Source: an uncultured Coprococcus sp. (GTDB lineage Bacteria > Bacillota > Clostridia > Lachnospirales > Lachnospiraceae). From it: a DNA stretch of 64,000 nucleotides. This document shows, in pieces, positions 29,285 to 37,804 of this stretch. Both the position numbers and the translations under genes were made by a program. The DNA is taken from the NCBI GenBank assembly GCA_934247115.1, contig CAKQIY010000007.1, positions 12,840 through 76,839 on the forward strand, given 5' to 3'. Under the pieces are notes generated by a model. It was not told the DNA's origin. It saw only the letters and a program-made list of their open reading frames with translations, and ran no database searches. How positions within the stretch are numbered: the first letter of the stretch is position 1; the number at the start of each line of letters is the position of its first letter.

Positions 29285-30076
29285 CTACAATCCGGACTTA
29301 ACTGTATCTATATTGCCCATTATAACCCTGTATGTATCATTATCTCCATAAATGCCATATATCTCCTCAGCCGCCAGCTGATAATACTTGAGCGCCTGTA
29401 CACAGTCCCCCTGTCTGTAGCATGCCTCGGCGACCGCTGACAATGCCGCACTATAGTGGTAACCACGCTCTCCCATTAGCTGATACCTGCGCACCGCTTC
29501 AACCAGTCTGTCCTTCGCCTCCTCAAAGCGTCCGGCCCGCAGCAGGCTCTCTCCCAGGCTTACATAAGTTGCTGTGATTTCCGGACCCGCATTCTCGTGC
29601 CGTTCTATGATGGCAAGTGCCTGTTCAAATGAGTCGACAGCATTGTCATAATCACCCAGGTCCTGATATACCAGAGCAAGGTTGTTGTAATAAGTGGCCA
29701 TCAATATATCATAATGACTGACCTGCCCCTGGTATATATTCCTGACCTGTTTAAAATACGCAAGTGCCTCAAGCAGATTGCCCGCCGCCCGGTTAGTATT
29801 CGCCACATTCATCAACGTGGTTCCATATGGCACCGTATCTTCTATCTCCATCTCTTTCGCCAGTCTTATCACCTGTCTGCAGAAATACAACGCCTTGTCG
29901 TATTCCCCCGTGGACCTGTGAAAGCTGATAAGCTCATTGTATATTGCCTGCATGGATTCACGGTCACCATCATACCTGGCCTCACTCAGTGCCTGTGTGA
30001 GATACCTCTCAACTTCAGATATTCTGTTTTCGGCAAACAGCTTGTCCAAGCCGTCAAATATTTCATTGATATTCAT
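29285..30076 (-). CDS. Tetratricopeptide repeat protein
   Basis: 263 residues from ATG 30076 (MNINEIFDGLDKLF), chosen for the GGAGGA at proper spacing; an ATG 15 bases upstream overlaps that ribosome site. At least five TPR units are visible, for example EYDKALYFCRQVIRLAKEM, NLLEALAYFKQVRNIYQGQ, DYDNAVDSFEQALAIIERH, RFEEAKDRLVEAVRRYQLM and DCVQALKYYQLAAEEIYGI. There is no signal peptide, so it is a cytosolic scaffold. It lies between the 2-hydroxyacid dehydrogenase gene (32 bp away) and the MoxR module; the link to either is unknown. Confidence 0.85.
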   Translation of the reverse strand: MNINEIFDGLDKLFAENRISEVERYLTQALSEARYDGDRESMQAIYNELISFHRSTGEYDKALYFCRQVIRLAKEMEIEDTVPYGTTLMNVANTNRAAGNLLEALAYFKQVRNIYQGQVSHYDILMATYYNNLALVYQDLGDYDNAVDSFEQALAIIERHENAGPEITATYVSLGESLLRAGRFEEAKDRLVEAVRRYQLMGERGYHYSAALSAVAEACYRQGDCVQALKYYQLAAEEIYGIYGDNDTYRVIMGNIDTVKSGL

Positions 30077-30108
30077 CCGTCTGTCCTCCATACTGCTTTA
30101 TTCGCCCA

Positions 30109-31101
30109 TCATAACACAACAAGATTTGCCTTGTCTACACGGCCTTTCTCAAAGTTCACCGCATTGTCCAATGTGGTTCTGCTGATAGCCTCCAGTGCCT
30201 CCTCCGTCAGGAAGCCCTGATGTGATGTCACTATGACATTTGGGAACGAGAGAAGTCTGGCGGTTATGGATGTCTCCAATATATCATCCTCCCTGTTCTC
30301 AAATACATTACCAGTCTCCTCCTCGTATACATCAAGACCTACACCGAAGAATTTGCGGCTTCTTATTCCAGATATCAGGTCATCCGTCTTGATGAGTGCC
30401 CCTCTGGATGTGTTCACCAGTATAACATTGTCCTTCATCTGGGCTATGGTGTCTTTATTTATCATGTGATACGTGTCATCGGTCAACGGGCAATGCAATG
30501 AGATCAGATCCGCGGTCTGAAGCAGCTCCGGGAGCTCCACATACGTCACAAAATCAAGGTCAGGATTGTGATACATGTCAAACGCTATAACGTTCATCCC
30601 AAAACCATGACATATCCTCGCCATGGCTGCTCCTATCTTACCTGTTCCAACTATACCTGCTGTCTTGCCATGGAAATTCATTCCTGTGAGTCCCACCAGG
30701 CTGAAATTATTCTCCCTCACCTTTATATAGCTTTTGTGGAGCTTTCTGTTCACCGCCATTGCCAGGGCCATGGCATGCTCCGCAACAGCCTCTGGTGAAT
30801 ATCCAGGCACCCTCATAACTGTAATACCGCATTCATCTGCTGCCTTAAGGTCCACATTATTGAAACCTGCACACCTCATTAGTATCAGCTTTACCCCAGC
30901 CTCACCGAGGGCATTCACCACCGATGCGCTCACATCCGAGCTGACAAATGCGCATATTGCCTCATATCCCCTTGCCAGTCTTGCAGTTCTGACCGACAGA
31001 TCTGCTTCCACATAATCTATGCAGAGCTGTGGATACTTGTCCTTTATCGTATCAAATGAATCCCTGTCATATTTTCTGGTATCATAAAACAAAATATTCA
31101 T
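30109..31101 (-). CDS. D-isomer specific 2-hydroxyacid dehydrogenase, probable D-lactate dehydrogenase
   Basis: 330 residues from ATG 31101 (MNILFYDTRKYDRDSF), with AAGGGAGG upstream. The NAD-binding loop is GIVGTGKIGAAMARICHGFG, the catalytic Arg is in VNTSRGALIKTD, and the His in VTSHQGFLTEEALEAI. The N-terminal RCAGFNNVDLKAADECGITVMRVPGYSPEAVAEHA and the YEEETGNVFENRE segment are characteristic of fermentative D-LDH (LdhA) enzymes, which reduce pyruvate to D-lactate with NADH. It stands behind its own extended -10 promoter. Another 2-oxoacid could be the substrate, but the match to LdhA signatures is good. Confidence 0.87.
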   Translation of the reverse strand: MNILFYDTRKYDRDSFDTIKDKYPQLCIDYVEADLSVRTARLARGYEAICAFVSSDVSASVVNALGEAGVKLILMRCAGFNNVDLKAADECGITVMRVPGYSPEAVAEHAMALAMAVNRKLHKSYIKVRENNFSLVGLTGMNFHGKTAGIVGTGKIGAAMARICHGFGMNVIAFDMYHNPDLDFVTYVELPELLQTADLISLHCPLTDDTYHMINKDTIAQMKDNVILVNTSRGALIKTDDLISGIRSRKFFGVGLDVYEEETGNVFENREDDILETSITARLLSFPNVIVTSHQGFLTEEALEAISRTTLDNAVNFEKGRVDKANLVVL

Positions 31102-31146
31102 ATACTGTACCTCCCTTGGAGCGGACATAAAACAACCGCCACTGTT

Positions 31147-31155
31147 AGTATACCA
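31147..31155 (-). promoter_or_regulatory. Extended -10 promoter of the D-LDH-like gene
   Basis: TGGTATACT on the minus strand (the TG-n-TATACT form) lies 46 bases upstream of the ATG at 31101. No good -35 is present. Confidence 0.4.
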
Positions 31156-31184
31156 TGTTTGTGCTTTATTTATATATGGATATT

Positions 31185-31234
31185 ATTGAAAATCCAGGCC
31201 GCGCAGCCAGTTCTTAGACTGCACAGCCTGGATT
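31185..31234 (-). terminator. Rho-independent terminator of the two-component operon
   Basis: AATCCAGGC and GCCTGGATT pair perfectly, the stem continues with TGTGCAG against CTGCGCG using G-U pairs, and TTTTCAATAATA follows on the minus strand. It lies 22 bases past the histidine kinase stop. Confidence 0.85.
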
Positions 31235-31256
31235 ATATACATTCTTATCCAACAAT

Positions 31257-32855
31257 CTATTTCTTTCCTCTTCTGTGATCGTGGCCCTGCCCATCCGTCG
31301 CACTGTATCTGCCACTTGACAGCAATGCAGTAAGCCCCTGAGTCGGTATCGCAGCATTGTCATCATACAGGACATTTGGAAGGGTAAGTGTAGCCTCATA
31401 TAATCTTCCCTTTCGGCATGTCACAAAAGAACCATTCATCTCCTCTGCCATCTTCTGGCATGTGAGTGTTCCGATATGGGTGCTCTCAGCCTTGCCGCTC
31501 TCCGCACTGACATAATTTCTGAAGAATATACGCACTTTTCTTGCATCCACATACACTCTCACATCTATAGGCTTTGTTTTGTCAGAATACTTTCTTATAT
31601 TGGTGAACACATTGTCGGTGATTCTCTTCATCCCCTGTACATCCACCGATATCTCAGCCTCCTTGTCCGATATGTTTATGTTGAACTGATAACCATTCTC
31701 TCCGAGCAGCACCACATACTCTCCAAGCATCTGGTCAAGGAACGGTCCCACCTGGAACGTCTCCATATTGAGATCGTCGCCCCCCTTTGAATATACATAG
31801 AAATATCTGAACATCTTGTCGGACATCATCCTGAGCTGTTCTGCCTTCTCAGAGCTTATCCTGATGTACTCATCCAGTTCCTCCTGTGATGAATACTCCT
31901 TGTTCTTCATCAGTTCAAGGTAACCCGCCATGACAGTCAACGGAGTTCTTATATCATGGGCCATGGCCGTCACAAGATCACTGTTGGCCTGCCATGCCTC
32001 CCGCTCCCTGCTGAGCTGCTCTATGATGGTCTCCCTCATGGTGTCAATATTCTCCGCAAGAAAGCGTATCTCATCCTGGCCCTTGACGGTGATCGGACCA
32101 TTAATGTCAACGTTCTTGATATCCATGACCTGATTGGTCAGCCTTCGCATCCTGCTTATCTCCCGGCCAAAGTAGTATATGATGATGCCTATGAACATCA
32201 TACAGCACAGCACGAATATCACGACCCTGCCTACCTCAATGAGGGTATCATCCGAATAGTCCACGATACATACATCGAACACTCCATCCTTGAACAGGAC
32301 CGGATAAAAGTTATAATTGGCCTCCTGCACATCCTCTTCATACAAGCTGCTTTCCCCTGAATCAGTCGAATCATATTCTGTGTCAGTTCCAGCCTCAGCG
32401 CTATCACTCTTTTTATATGTTGCACTGCTGCCGCTCTGTCTCCTGATCTTTCTTATTGTTCCGTAATTATCCTGTATCAATATAACAGTCTCGCCTGTAT
32501 CAGAGTTGGTTATGACATATTTGTATGCGCCACGCTTCTCTACCATCCACTGGGAGTCAAATATTATGTCATTGTTGTTGTATACAAGCATATATATGTT
32601 GTCATGCTGTTCCTGCCATGCCCTGAGCGCTCTTGTGTCCGTGGCCTTCATGGAATGGCTGGTCACATACGCAGCGAAGCTCTGTATCTGCTTCATGGAT
32701 CTGCGCTGTACATTTGCATCACTCATATACACATCGGATATGTATTTGTTCAGTACAAATACTCCCGCAAAAAACGCCAGCACCGAAAGCACAAGACCAC
32801 ATACAACAACTATCAACATCTTGACCCTGAGTGTGCGCCTGAATGTCTTCTTCAT
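31257..32855 (-). CDS. Sensor histidine kinase with extracytoplasmic domain
   Basis: 532 residues. An N-terminal membrane helix (MLIVVVCGLVLSVLAFFAGVFVL), an outside sensor region of about 160 residues with an acidic Ser-rich insert, a second helix (VVIFVLCCMMFIGIIIYYFG), HAMP, and a HisKA box with phospho-acceptor in VTAMAHDIRTPLTVMAGYLELM. The ATPase domain has an N box (RITDNVFTNIRKYSD) and a G2-like segment (HIGTLTCQKMAEEMNG), but the D-x-G-x-G motif is not seen; the expected position reads IFFRNYVSAESG, as in some Firmicute kinases. It phosphorylates the response regulator encoded one base upstream. The signal is unknown; TrkH/TrkA and D-LDH genes flank the pair. Confidence 0.9.
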   Translation of the reverse strand: MKKTFRRTLRVKMLIVVVCGLVLSVLAFFAGVFVLNKYISDVYMSDANVQRRSMKQIQSFAAYVTSHSMKATDTRALRAWQEQHDNIYMLVYNNNDIIFDSQWMVEKRGAYKYVITNSDTGETVILIQDNYGTIRKIRRQSGSSATYKKSDSAEAGTDTEYDSTDSGESSLYEEDVQEANYNFYPVLFKDGVFDVCIVDYSDDTLIEVGRVVIFVLCCMMFIGIIIYYFGREISRMRRLTNQVMDIKNVDINGPITVKGQDEIRFLAENIDTMRETIIEQLSREREAWQANSDLVTAMAHDIRTPLTVMAGYLELMKNKEYSSQEELDEYIRISSEKAEQLRMMSDKMFRYFYVYSKGGDDLNMETFQVGPFLDQMLGEYVVLLGENGYQFNINISDKEAEISVDVQGMKRITDNVFTNIRKYSDKTKPIDVRVYVDARKVRIFFRNYVSAESGKAESTHIGTLTCQKMAEEMNGSFVTCRKGRLYEATLTLPNVLYDDNAAIPTQGLTALLSSGRYSATDGQGHDHRRGKK

Positions 32856-32856
32856 A

Positions 32857-33567
32857 TCAGTCTACCTGATATCCCTTTCCATATATGGTTCTGATGATCT
32901 CAGGCTGTGCCGAATTATCCTCTATCTTCTGTCTGAGTCTAAGTATATGCACCATGACTGTATTGGAGGATGATGGGAGATACTTCTCCTGCCATATATT
33001 CTCATACAATGCTTCAAGGGACCATGGCTTGCCACGATGCTCCACAAGGAAAAACAAAAGCGCATATTCCTTGTCAGTCAATTTGACGACCTCTCCATTC
33101 TTCGTGACTATTCTCTTGAACGAATCAATGCTTATGTTGCCAACAGATACATTCTTGGCATCAACCTCAGACTTACCTCTGTACACTGTATATCTTCTTA
33201 TGAGCGCATTCACCTTTCTGTTGAAATCACTCTGGGTGAATGGTTTTGGAAGGAAATCATCTCCTCCAACCACATATGCCTCATTCTGATCCGGCTCCTT
33301 TGTCTTGGCTGTGAGGAAGAGCACCGGAACTGATGAGAATTCTCTGATTCTCTCACACGCCTCTGTTCCAGACAGTTTTGGCATCATGATATCCATAACT
33401 ATAAGATCTATATCGCTATTGGCTCTTGCGGCCTCGACCGCCTCCACGCCATCTGCAGCCTCAACCACCTCGTATCCAAGCTTCTTCAGATATATATTCA
33501 ACAGAGTTCTTATATCCTGTTCATCGTCCACTACCAGTACCTTTATTGATTCTTTTTCGTTGTCCAT
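32857..33567 (-). CDS. OmpR/PhoB family response regulator
   Basis: 236 residues from ATG 33567 (MDNEKESIKVLVVDDEQ), chosen for GGAGTGGGAT directly upstream; an earlier ATG at 33606 overlaps the promoter region. The receiver domain has the acidic pair (VVDDEQD), phospho-acceptor Asp59 in IVMDIMMPKLSG, and Lys in LPKPFTQSD. The C-terminal winged helix carries TDKEYALLFFLVEHRGKPWSLEALYENIW and NTVMVHILRLRQKIEDN. It is a DNA-binding activator or repressor driven by the adjacent kinase, to which its stop codon is joined. A TATAAT (33650-33655) upstream could be its -10, but the -35 is poor. Confidence 0.94.
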   Translation of the reverse strand: MDNEKESIKVLVVDDEQDIRTLLNIYLKKLGYEVVEAADGVEAVEAARANSDIDLIVMDIMMPKLSGTEACERIREFSSVPVLFLTAKTKEPDQNEAYVVGGDDFLPKPFTQSDFNRKVNALIRRYTVYRGKSEVDAKNVSVGNISIDSFKRIVTKNGEVVKLTDKEYALLFFLVEHRGKPWSLEALYENIWQEKYLPSSSNTVMVHILRLRQKIEDNSAQPEIIRTIYGKGYQVD

Positions 33568-33788
33568 TATCCCACTCCTTATCCGTTGAGTACATTTACA
33601 ATACAATATATATAGTCATCCACATCTGTTCTGCTTCAAAACTGTGTCCATTATATCAAATAATTCTCCATTGATTACATGTATTTACGCTTGTTAAGGA
33701 ATTTTAAGCCCCAACACAAGAAAAAACGGAAACCCCTCAGCATAGTAAGGAATTCCCGCCTTTTCTTTATAAAATGATTGGAAGAGCT

Positions 33789-33810
33789 ATAGTTAGGTGT
33801 GTCTAACTAT
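33789..33810. other. Short perfect hairpin/dyad in the Trk to two-component spacer
   Basis: ATAGTTAG and CTAACTAT flank a six-base loop between the trkH stop and the response regulator gene. There is no uridine run; it could be an operator or a weak terminator of the trk operon. Confidence 0.35.
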
Positions 33811-33877
33811 CTACGAGTATATCCAATTTCTGCCTCTGTGTCAATCATATATGCCCTGTTTGAAATGATAACATTTA

Positions 33878-35389
33878 TCAACTTGTAACCCTTTTAGCTC
33901 TTCTTGCCGAGATTCTTCTTCTTACATATCTCACTGCGCCCATGAACATATCCCGGTATACACCCGGATTGAATATGAGCAGGAGTGGGAACAATTCCAG
34001 TCTGCCCGCCAGCATATCAAACATGAGCACATATTTTGTAAATCCTGTGAGCATTCCAAAGTTCTGTGTAGGTCCTACCTGTGAAAGTCCCGGTCCTATG
34101 TTGTTGAGGCAGGCAGCCACAGCAGTGAAATTCGTGATGAGATCCCGGCCCTCAATGGACACCAGAAGAACCGATACTGTAAATATGCCCATGAGTGTTA
34201 TGAAATACACATTTACTGCTCTCACAACTTCATGCTCCACCGGTCTTCCATCCATCTTGATCTTCTTGATATTCTTCGGGTGGAAATACGAGCTGAGTTC
34301 CTTGACAACCGTCTTGAACATTATGATAAGTCTTGACACCTTCATACCGCCGCCAGTACTTCCGGCACAGGCACCTATGAACATCAGTATCACGAGCACG
34401 GTCTTACATGTCTGCGTCCACTGATCAAAGTCTGCCGATGCATATCCTGTTGTGGTTATGATGGATGCAACCTGGAACGATGCATGTCTCAGCGCATCCC
34501 AGGCATTTGACATGGTCTGCATAATGTTGACAAATATTATTCCGATAGCTCCAAGGATTATCAGGAAGTACGTTCTTACCTCCTCCATGGACAGAGCTTT
34601 TCTCACGTTTCTATATAATATATAGTAATAGAAGTTAAAATTCACGCCAAACAGCATCATGAATATTGTTACTACCCACTGTATGTAAGGCGAGAAACTT
34701 GCAAAGCTGTCGTTCTTGATGCCAAAACCACCAGTTCCAGCCGTTCCAAAAGCTGTACATAACGCATCAAATAAGCTCATTCGTCCAAACAATAAAAGAA
34801 CCACCTCAAGCAGCGTCATGGCAAAATATATTGCGTAAAGTATACGCGCAGTGTGCTTAAGTCTTGGCACAAGCTTACCCACCGATGGACCAGGGCTCTC
34901 CGCTTTCATAAGATTCATATTCGATCCGGATGCGCTGTTCATAGGAATGATGGCCAACAGAAATACCAGGACTCCCATTCCACCTATCCAATGCGTAAAG
35001 CATCTCCAGAGCATCATTCCGTGGGACATCGCCTCAACATCGCTCAGGATACTTGCTCCTGTGGTTGTAAGTCCCGACACCGTCTCAAAAAGTGCATTTG
35101 TAAATGATGGGATCTCCCCTGATATTACAAAAGGCATACAACCGAATATACTGAGCAGCACCCAGCTAAACGCCGTGGCTATGCACCCCTCTTTCAGATA
35201 TATAGTCTGATTCGATGGTTTTCTTATAGTCATAAGTGTACCCACTATAACACAGGCAAGAATGACCACAAGAAAAGCAAACCCTTCATGCTCCTGATAT
35301 ATAAGAGACGTGATACATGGTATGATCATCAATATTCCCTCGAGTCTCACGACCTGCCCGAGTATGTATATGATCATGGAATTATTCAT
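33878..35389 (-). CDS. trkH: Trk/Ktr-type potassium uptake protein, TrkH family
   Basis: 503 residues, about ten membrane helices in the repeated M1-P-M2 layout. Selectivity-filter segments are visible as SGLTTTGASIL, GTAGTGGFGIKNDSF, ITTTGYASADF and LNNIGPGLSQVG. Together with TrkA it imports potassium, driven by the membrane potential or coupled ions. It starts ten bases after the trkA stop and is thus in its operon; the C-terminal tail is basic (RYVRRRISARRAKR). Confidence 0.94.
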   Translation of the reverse strand: MNNSMIIYILGQVVRLEGILMIIPCITSLIYQEHEGFAFLVVILACVIVGTLMTIRKPSNQTIYLKEGCIATAFSWVLLSIFGCMPFVISGEIPSFTNALFETVSGLTTTGASILSDVEAMSHGMMLWRCFTHWIGGMGVLVFLLAIIPMNSASGSNMNLMKAESPGPSVGKLVPRLKHTARILYAIYFAMTLLEVVLLLFGRMSLFDALCTAFGTAGTGGFGIKNDSFASFSPYIQWVVTIFMMLFGVNFNFYYYILYRNVRKALSMEEVRTYFLIILGAIGIIFVNIMQTMSNAWDALRHASFQVASIITTTGYASADFDQWTQTCKTVLVILMFIGACAGSTGGGMKVSRLIIMFKTVVKELSSYFHPKNIKKIKMDGRPVEHEVVRAVNVYFITLMGIFTVSVLLVSIEGRDLITNFTAVAACLNNIGPGLSQVGPTQNFGMLTGFTKYVLMFDMLAGRLELFPLLLIFNPGVYRDMFMGAVRYVRRRISARRAKRVTS

Positions 35390-35399
35390 AGCGCGCCTC

Positions 35400-36803
35400 C
35401 TAAGCCAGTATATCTCGTATATCTGTAAATCCGGTCTCCGTTGTAACTATCATGGCTGTATCTCCAACCTGTATGGAATCCTGTCCTGTAGGAAGAAGTA
35501 TCGAACCATTTCTGTTTATAAACGCAATAAGCAGATTCTTCTTGAGCTTCAGATCCTTGAGTGGAATATCCGTCACCTCAGACTTCACATCGACCCTGAA
35601 TTCTATCGCCTCTGCCCTTGAATCAAACATATGATAAAGAGTCTCTATATTGTTGCTGTTAGAGTTCTGTTTTGCTCTTACATACGCAACAATGGACTCC
35701 GCTGTGATACTGCACGGATACACAACGCTGCCAAGATCCAGACTGTTTATAACCTCACGGAAATTGCTCCTGTTGATCTTGGTTATCGTCTTTGCATTGG
35801 AATGCTTTCTCGCATGGAGTGTCAGAAGTATGTTTTCCTCATCAATTCCAGTCAATGATACAAATGACTCTGTCTCCCCGAGACCTTCCTCATTCAATAT
35901 CTCCTGATCTGTTCCATCACCATTTATGATTATAGCCTTGGGAAGTAATACAGAAAGCTCCTCACAACGATTCTTATTCTCTTCTATTATCTTCACGGAG
36001 ATGCCCATATTCAAAAGCTGTCCAGCCAGATAATATGCTACATTGCCCCCACCTATTATCATGGTGTCCTTTACCCTGGCTGTCTTGAAACCTATATGTT
36101 CCATGAATTTACGGGACATCGGTCTTGTTCCTACACACGACATTATATCTCCTGCCTTAAGGACGAAATCTCCGGAAGGTATATAGAACTCACCGGCTCT
36201 CTCCACTGCAGCAATAAGTATATTGATCGGTTTCTGTCTGCTTGCAAGATCCTTACCAAGATCAGCTATGCTCTTGTTGTCCAGCACGTTCTTCTCTGGT
36301 ATCTTGATCCTTGTCATCTCCGCCTGTCCATGTGCAAATGAGTTGATCTCCAGCGCAGTAGGCAGATAGAGCACTCTGGATACCTCTATGGCAGTCTCAA
36401 GCTCCGGGTTGATTATCATTGTAAGTCCAAGCTTCTCTCTCAGATAACTTGCCTCCTTACTATAATCCGGGTCTCTCAGTCTTGCTATGGTTGCACAGTC
36501 TCCGACCTGCTTTGCTATAGTGCAGCACAGGATGTTAAGCTCATCTGATGATGTCACTGCCGCAATAAGATCCGCATTCTGTATTCCGGCATCCAGCTGT
36601 ACGCTGTGATTTGCACCATTTCCGACAACCCCCATCACATCATACTGATTGGAATATGTCGCTACTTTCTGCGGATCTTTATCTATGATCGTTATGTCAT
36701 GTCCTTCATTCGCCAGCTGTTTAAGGATCGCAACACCGACCTTTCCACAGCCAACAATTATAATTTTCAGTCCCGTTTTCTTGCTTGATTTACTACCAAA
36801 CAC
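35400..36803 (-). CDS. trkA: Trk potassium uptake regulatory protein TrkA
   Basis: 467 residues from a GTG at 36803, because AAGGAGGATAGACCT lies directly before it; the ATG at 36830 has no ribosome site and would leave almost no leader after the promoter. The protein holds two RCK halves: an N-terminal NAD-binding IIIVGCGKVGVAILKQLANEGHDITIIDKD with TrkA_C, then TMIIGGGNVAYYLAGQLLNMGISVKIIEENKNRCEEL and a second TrkA_C domain ending VGDTAMIVTTETGF. It gates TrkH in response to nucleotides at the inner membrane face. It is the first gene of a trkA-trkH operon with its own promoter. Confidence 0.92.
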   Translation of the reverse strand: MFGSKSSKKTGLKIIIVGCGKVGVAILKQLANEGHDITIIDKDPQKVATYSNQYDVMGVVGNGANHSVQLDAGIQNADLIAAVTSSDELNILCCTIAKQVGDCATIARLRDPDYSKEASYLREKLGLTMIINPELETAIEVSRVLYLPTALEINSFAHGQAEMTRIKIPEKNVLDNKSIADLGKDLASRQKPINILIAAVERAGEFYIPSGDFVLKAGDIMSCVGTRPMSRKFMEHIGFKTARVKDTMIIGGGNVAYYLAGQLLNMGISVKIIEENKNRCEELSVLLPKAIIINGDGTDQEILNEEGLGETESFVSLTGIDEENILLTLHARKHSNAKTITKINRSNFREVINSLDLGSVVYPCSITAESIVAYVRAKQNSNSNNIETLYHMFDSRAEAIEFRVDVKSEVTDIPLKDLKLKKNLLIAFINRNGSILLPTGQDSIQVGDTAMIVTTETGFTDIRDILA

Positions 36804-36842
36804 AGGTCTATCCTCCTTGAATATCTTCATATAACTAAGCCA

Positions 36843-36870
36843 AGTATAACATGAAGATTTTAAAAATCAA
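36843..36870 (-). promoter_or_regulatory. Promoter of the trkA-trkH operon
   Basis: TTGATT (36865-36870), 16 bp, TATACT (36843-36848) on the minus strand. The start site near 36836 leaves a 33-nt leader before the GTG start at 36803. Confidence 0.65.
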
Positions 36871-36897
36871 CCACCGCTGATTTTCTTTACTGAAACC

Positions 36898-37032
36898 TTA
36901 CACGAACATCCTTATTATGCAGCAGACCAGAACAAATATCACAAACGCAATGCCCACTATCATATTCGTTCTCTTGCTGAAACCACGCGTAGGTTTCTTA
37001 TATATACCATCGTCATTTTTATTCTTTCCCAT
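36898..37032 (-). CDS. 44-residue single-span membrane peptide in the ATPase/Toprim operon
   Basis: A frame of 44 codons from ATG 37032, behind GAGGAGGAACAT, an excellent ribosome site. It has a charged N-terminal half (MGKNKNDDGIYKKPTRGFSK) and one strongly hydrophobic helix (MIVGIAFVIFVLVCCIIRMF), predicted N-in. Its first 14 bases overlap the end of the Toprim-like gene, so translation is coupled. No family is recognised. Short membrane peptides at the end of defence operons are sometimes effectors that depolarise the membrane, but it could equally be a housekeeping membrane peptide. The good ribosome site and overlap argue that it is real. Confidence 0.65.
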   Translation of the reverse strand: MGKNKNDDGIYKKPTRGFSKRTNMIVGIAFVIFVLVCCIIRMFV

Positions 37033-37804
37033 ATGTTCCTCCTCTCCGCCCTGCAAGACTCATCAGTCTCTGTATGAGCAGATTGACATTCGTGTGTCTC
37101 TTCAGAGAATTCTCTCCATTCCTTATGAAATTCCATGACTCATCATATGACATTCCAACTGTGTCCATCTCAGTCTCATTGAAGAACCTCTCCAGAGATC
37201 CCGAATCCTCATGCGCCATAGAGAATTCCAGTGCCTTTCTGGTCTTGTCGTGATCGTTGTAATTCGCATCTCCGTGAAGGAAATGATCGAGATTACATGA
37301 AAAATAATACGTTGAATACTTTATCTTCTTGCTCCCTATCTTGATGGATGAAAGCGATGAAAGCACATCGAGATTCTCACTCTTTCTGTGATTCCGCTCA
37401 ACCACGTGCGCAGGATTGCCCGTGACTATATAATCGGAATAATAAACAGGCGCATCACTCTCGTTACCGCTGGATGCCACCAGATCGTCAGCAATATATA
37501 CACCATCCGTATCCACGAAATGCACTATCTCCATGATATCCTTGGGATAAAGCCCTGTCTGCTTGAGGAATGGGCTGACCATGATCTCATCTATAAAACG
37601 TTCTATATTGTCAGGATATATTCCATTCTTTGACGTAATATCTCCCCCGGGTGTTCCATCATCCTTCACAACCATCGCAAATTCAAGCAGGATATCCGGA
37701 TCGATATCATCCAGAAGTTGTCCAAATGGTATCTCAAGGGCATTCTTATCCGACATCCCCTCAACTAGAAACAGCACGATCTTCTTCCTAGGTCGCTTCC
37801 CCAT
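37019..37804 (-). CDS. Toprim-like protein paired with the AAA ATPase (candidate nuclease)
   Basis: 261 residues from ATG 37804 (MGKRPRKKIVLFLVEG). It begins with a strand-loop LFLVEGMSDKNAL in which Glu15 and the following GxSD match the first Toprim motif of OLD-like nucleases. About 80 residues later IVHFVDTDGVY supplies the DxD pair (Asp98, Asp100). A later segment (FSCNLDHFLHGDANYNDHDK, about 185-205) is rich in Asp, His and Asn. No membrane segments. It overlaps the ATPase gene by 17 bp and the downstream membrane-peptide gene by 14 bp. Split ATPase-plus-Toprim pairs such as PARIS (AriA/AriB) and fused ones (OLD, GajA) act against phages. The Toprim call rests on these motifs only. Confidence 0.6.
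   Translation of the reverse strand: MGKRPRKKIVLFLVEGMSDKNALEIPFGQLLDDIDPDILLEFAMVVKDDGTPGGDITSKNGIYPDNIERFIDEIMVSPFLKQTGLYPKDIMEIVHFVDTDGVYIADDLVASSGNESDAPVYYSDYIVTGNPAHVVERNHRKSENLDVLSSLSSIKIGSKKIKYSTYYFSCNLDHFLHGDANYNDHDKTRKALEFSMAHEDSGSLERFFNETEMDTVGMSYDESWNFIRNGENSLKRHTNVNLLIQRLMSLAGRRGGTYGKE

Noticed and set aside
36803..36830. Leaderless trkA transcript starting at ATG 36830, only about 6 nt after the predicted start site
   Set aside because: A GTG at 36803 has AAGGAGGATAGACCT directly upstream, a strong ribosome site inside the longer frame, so the start is downstream and the leader is normal.
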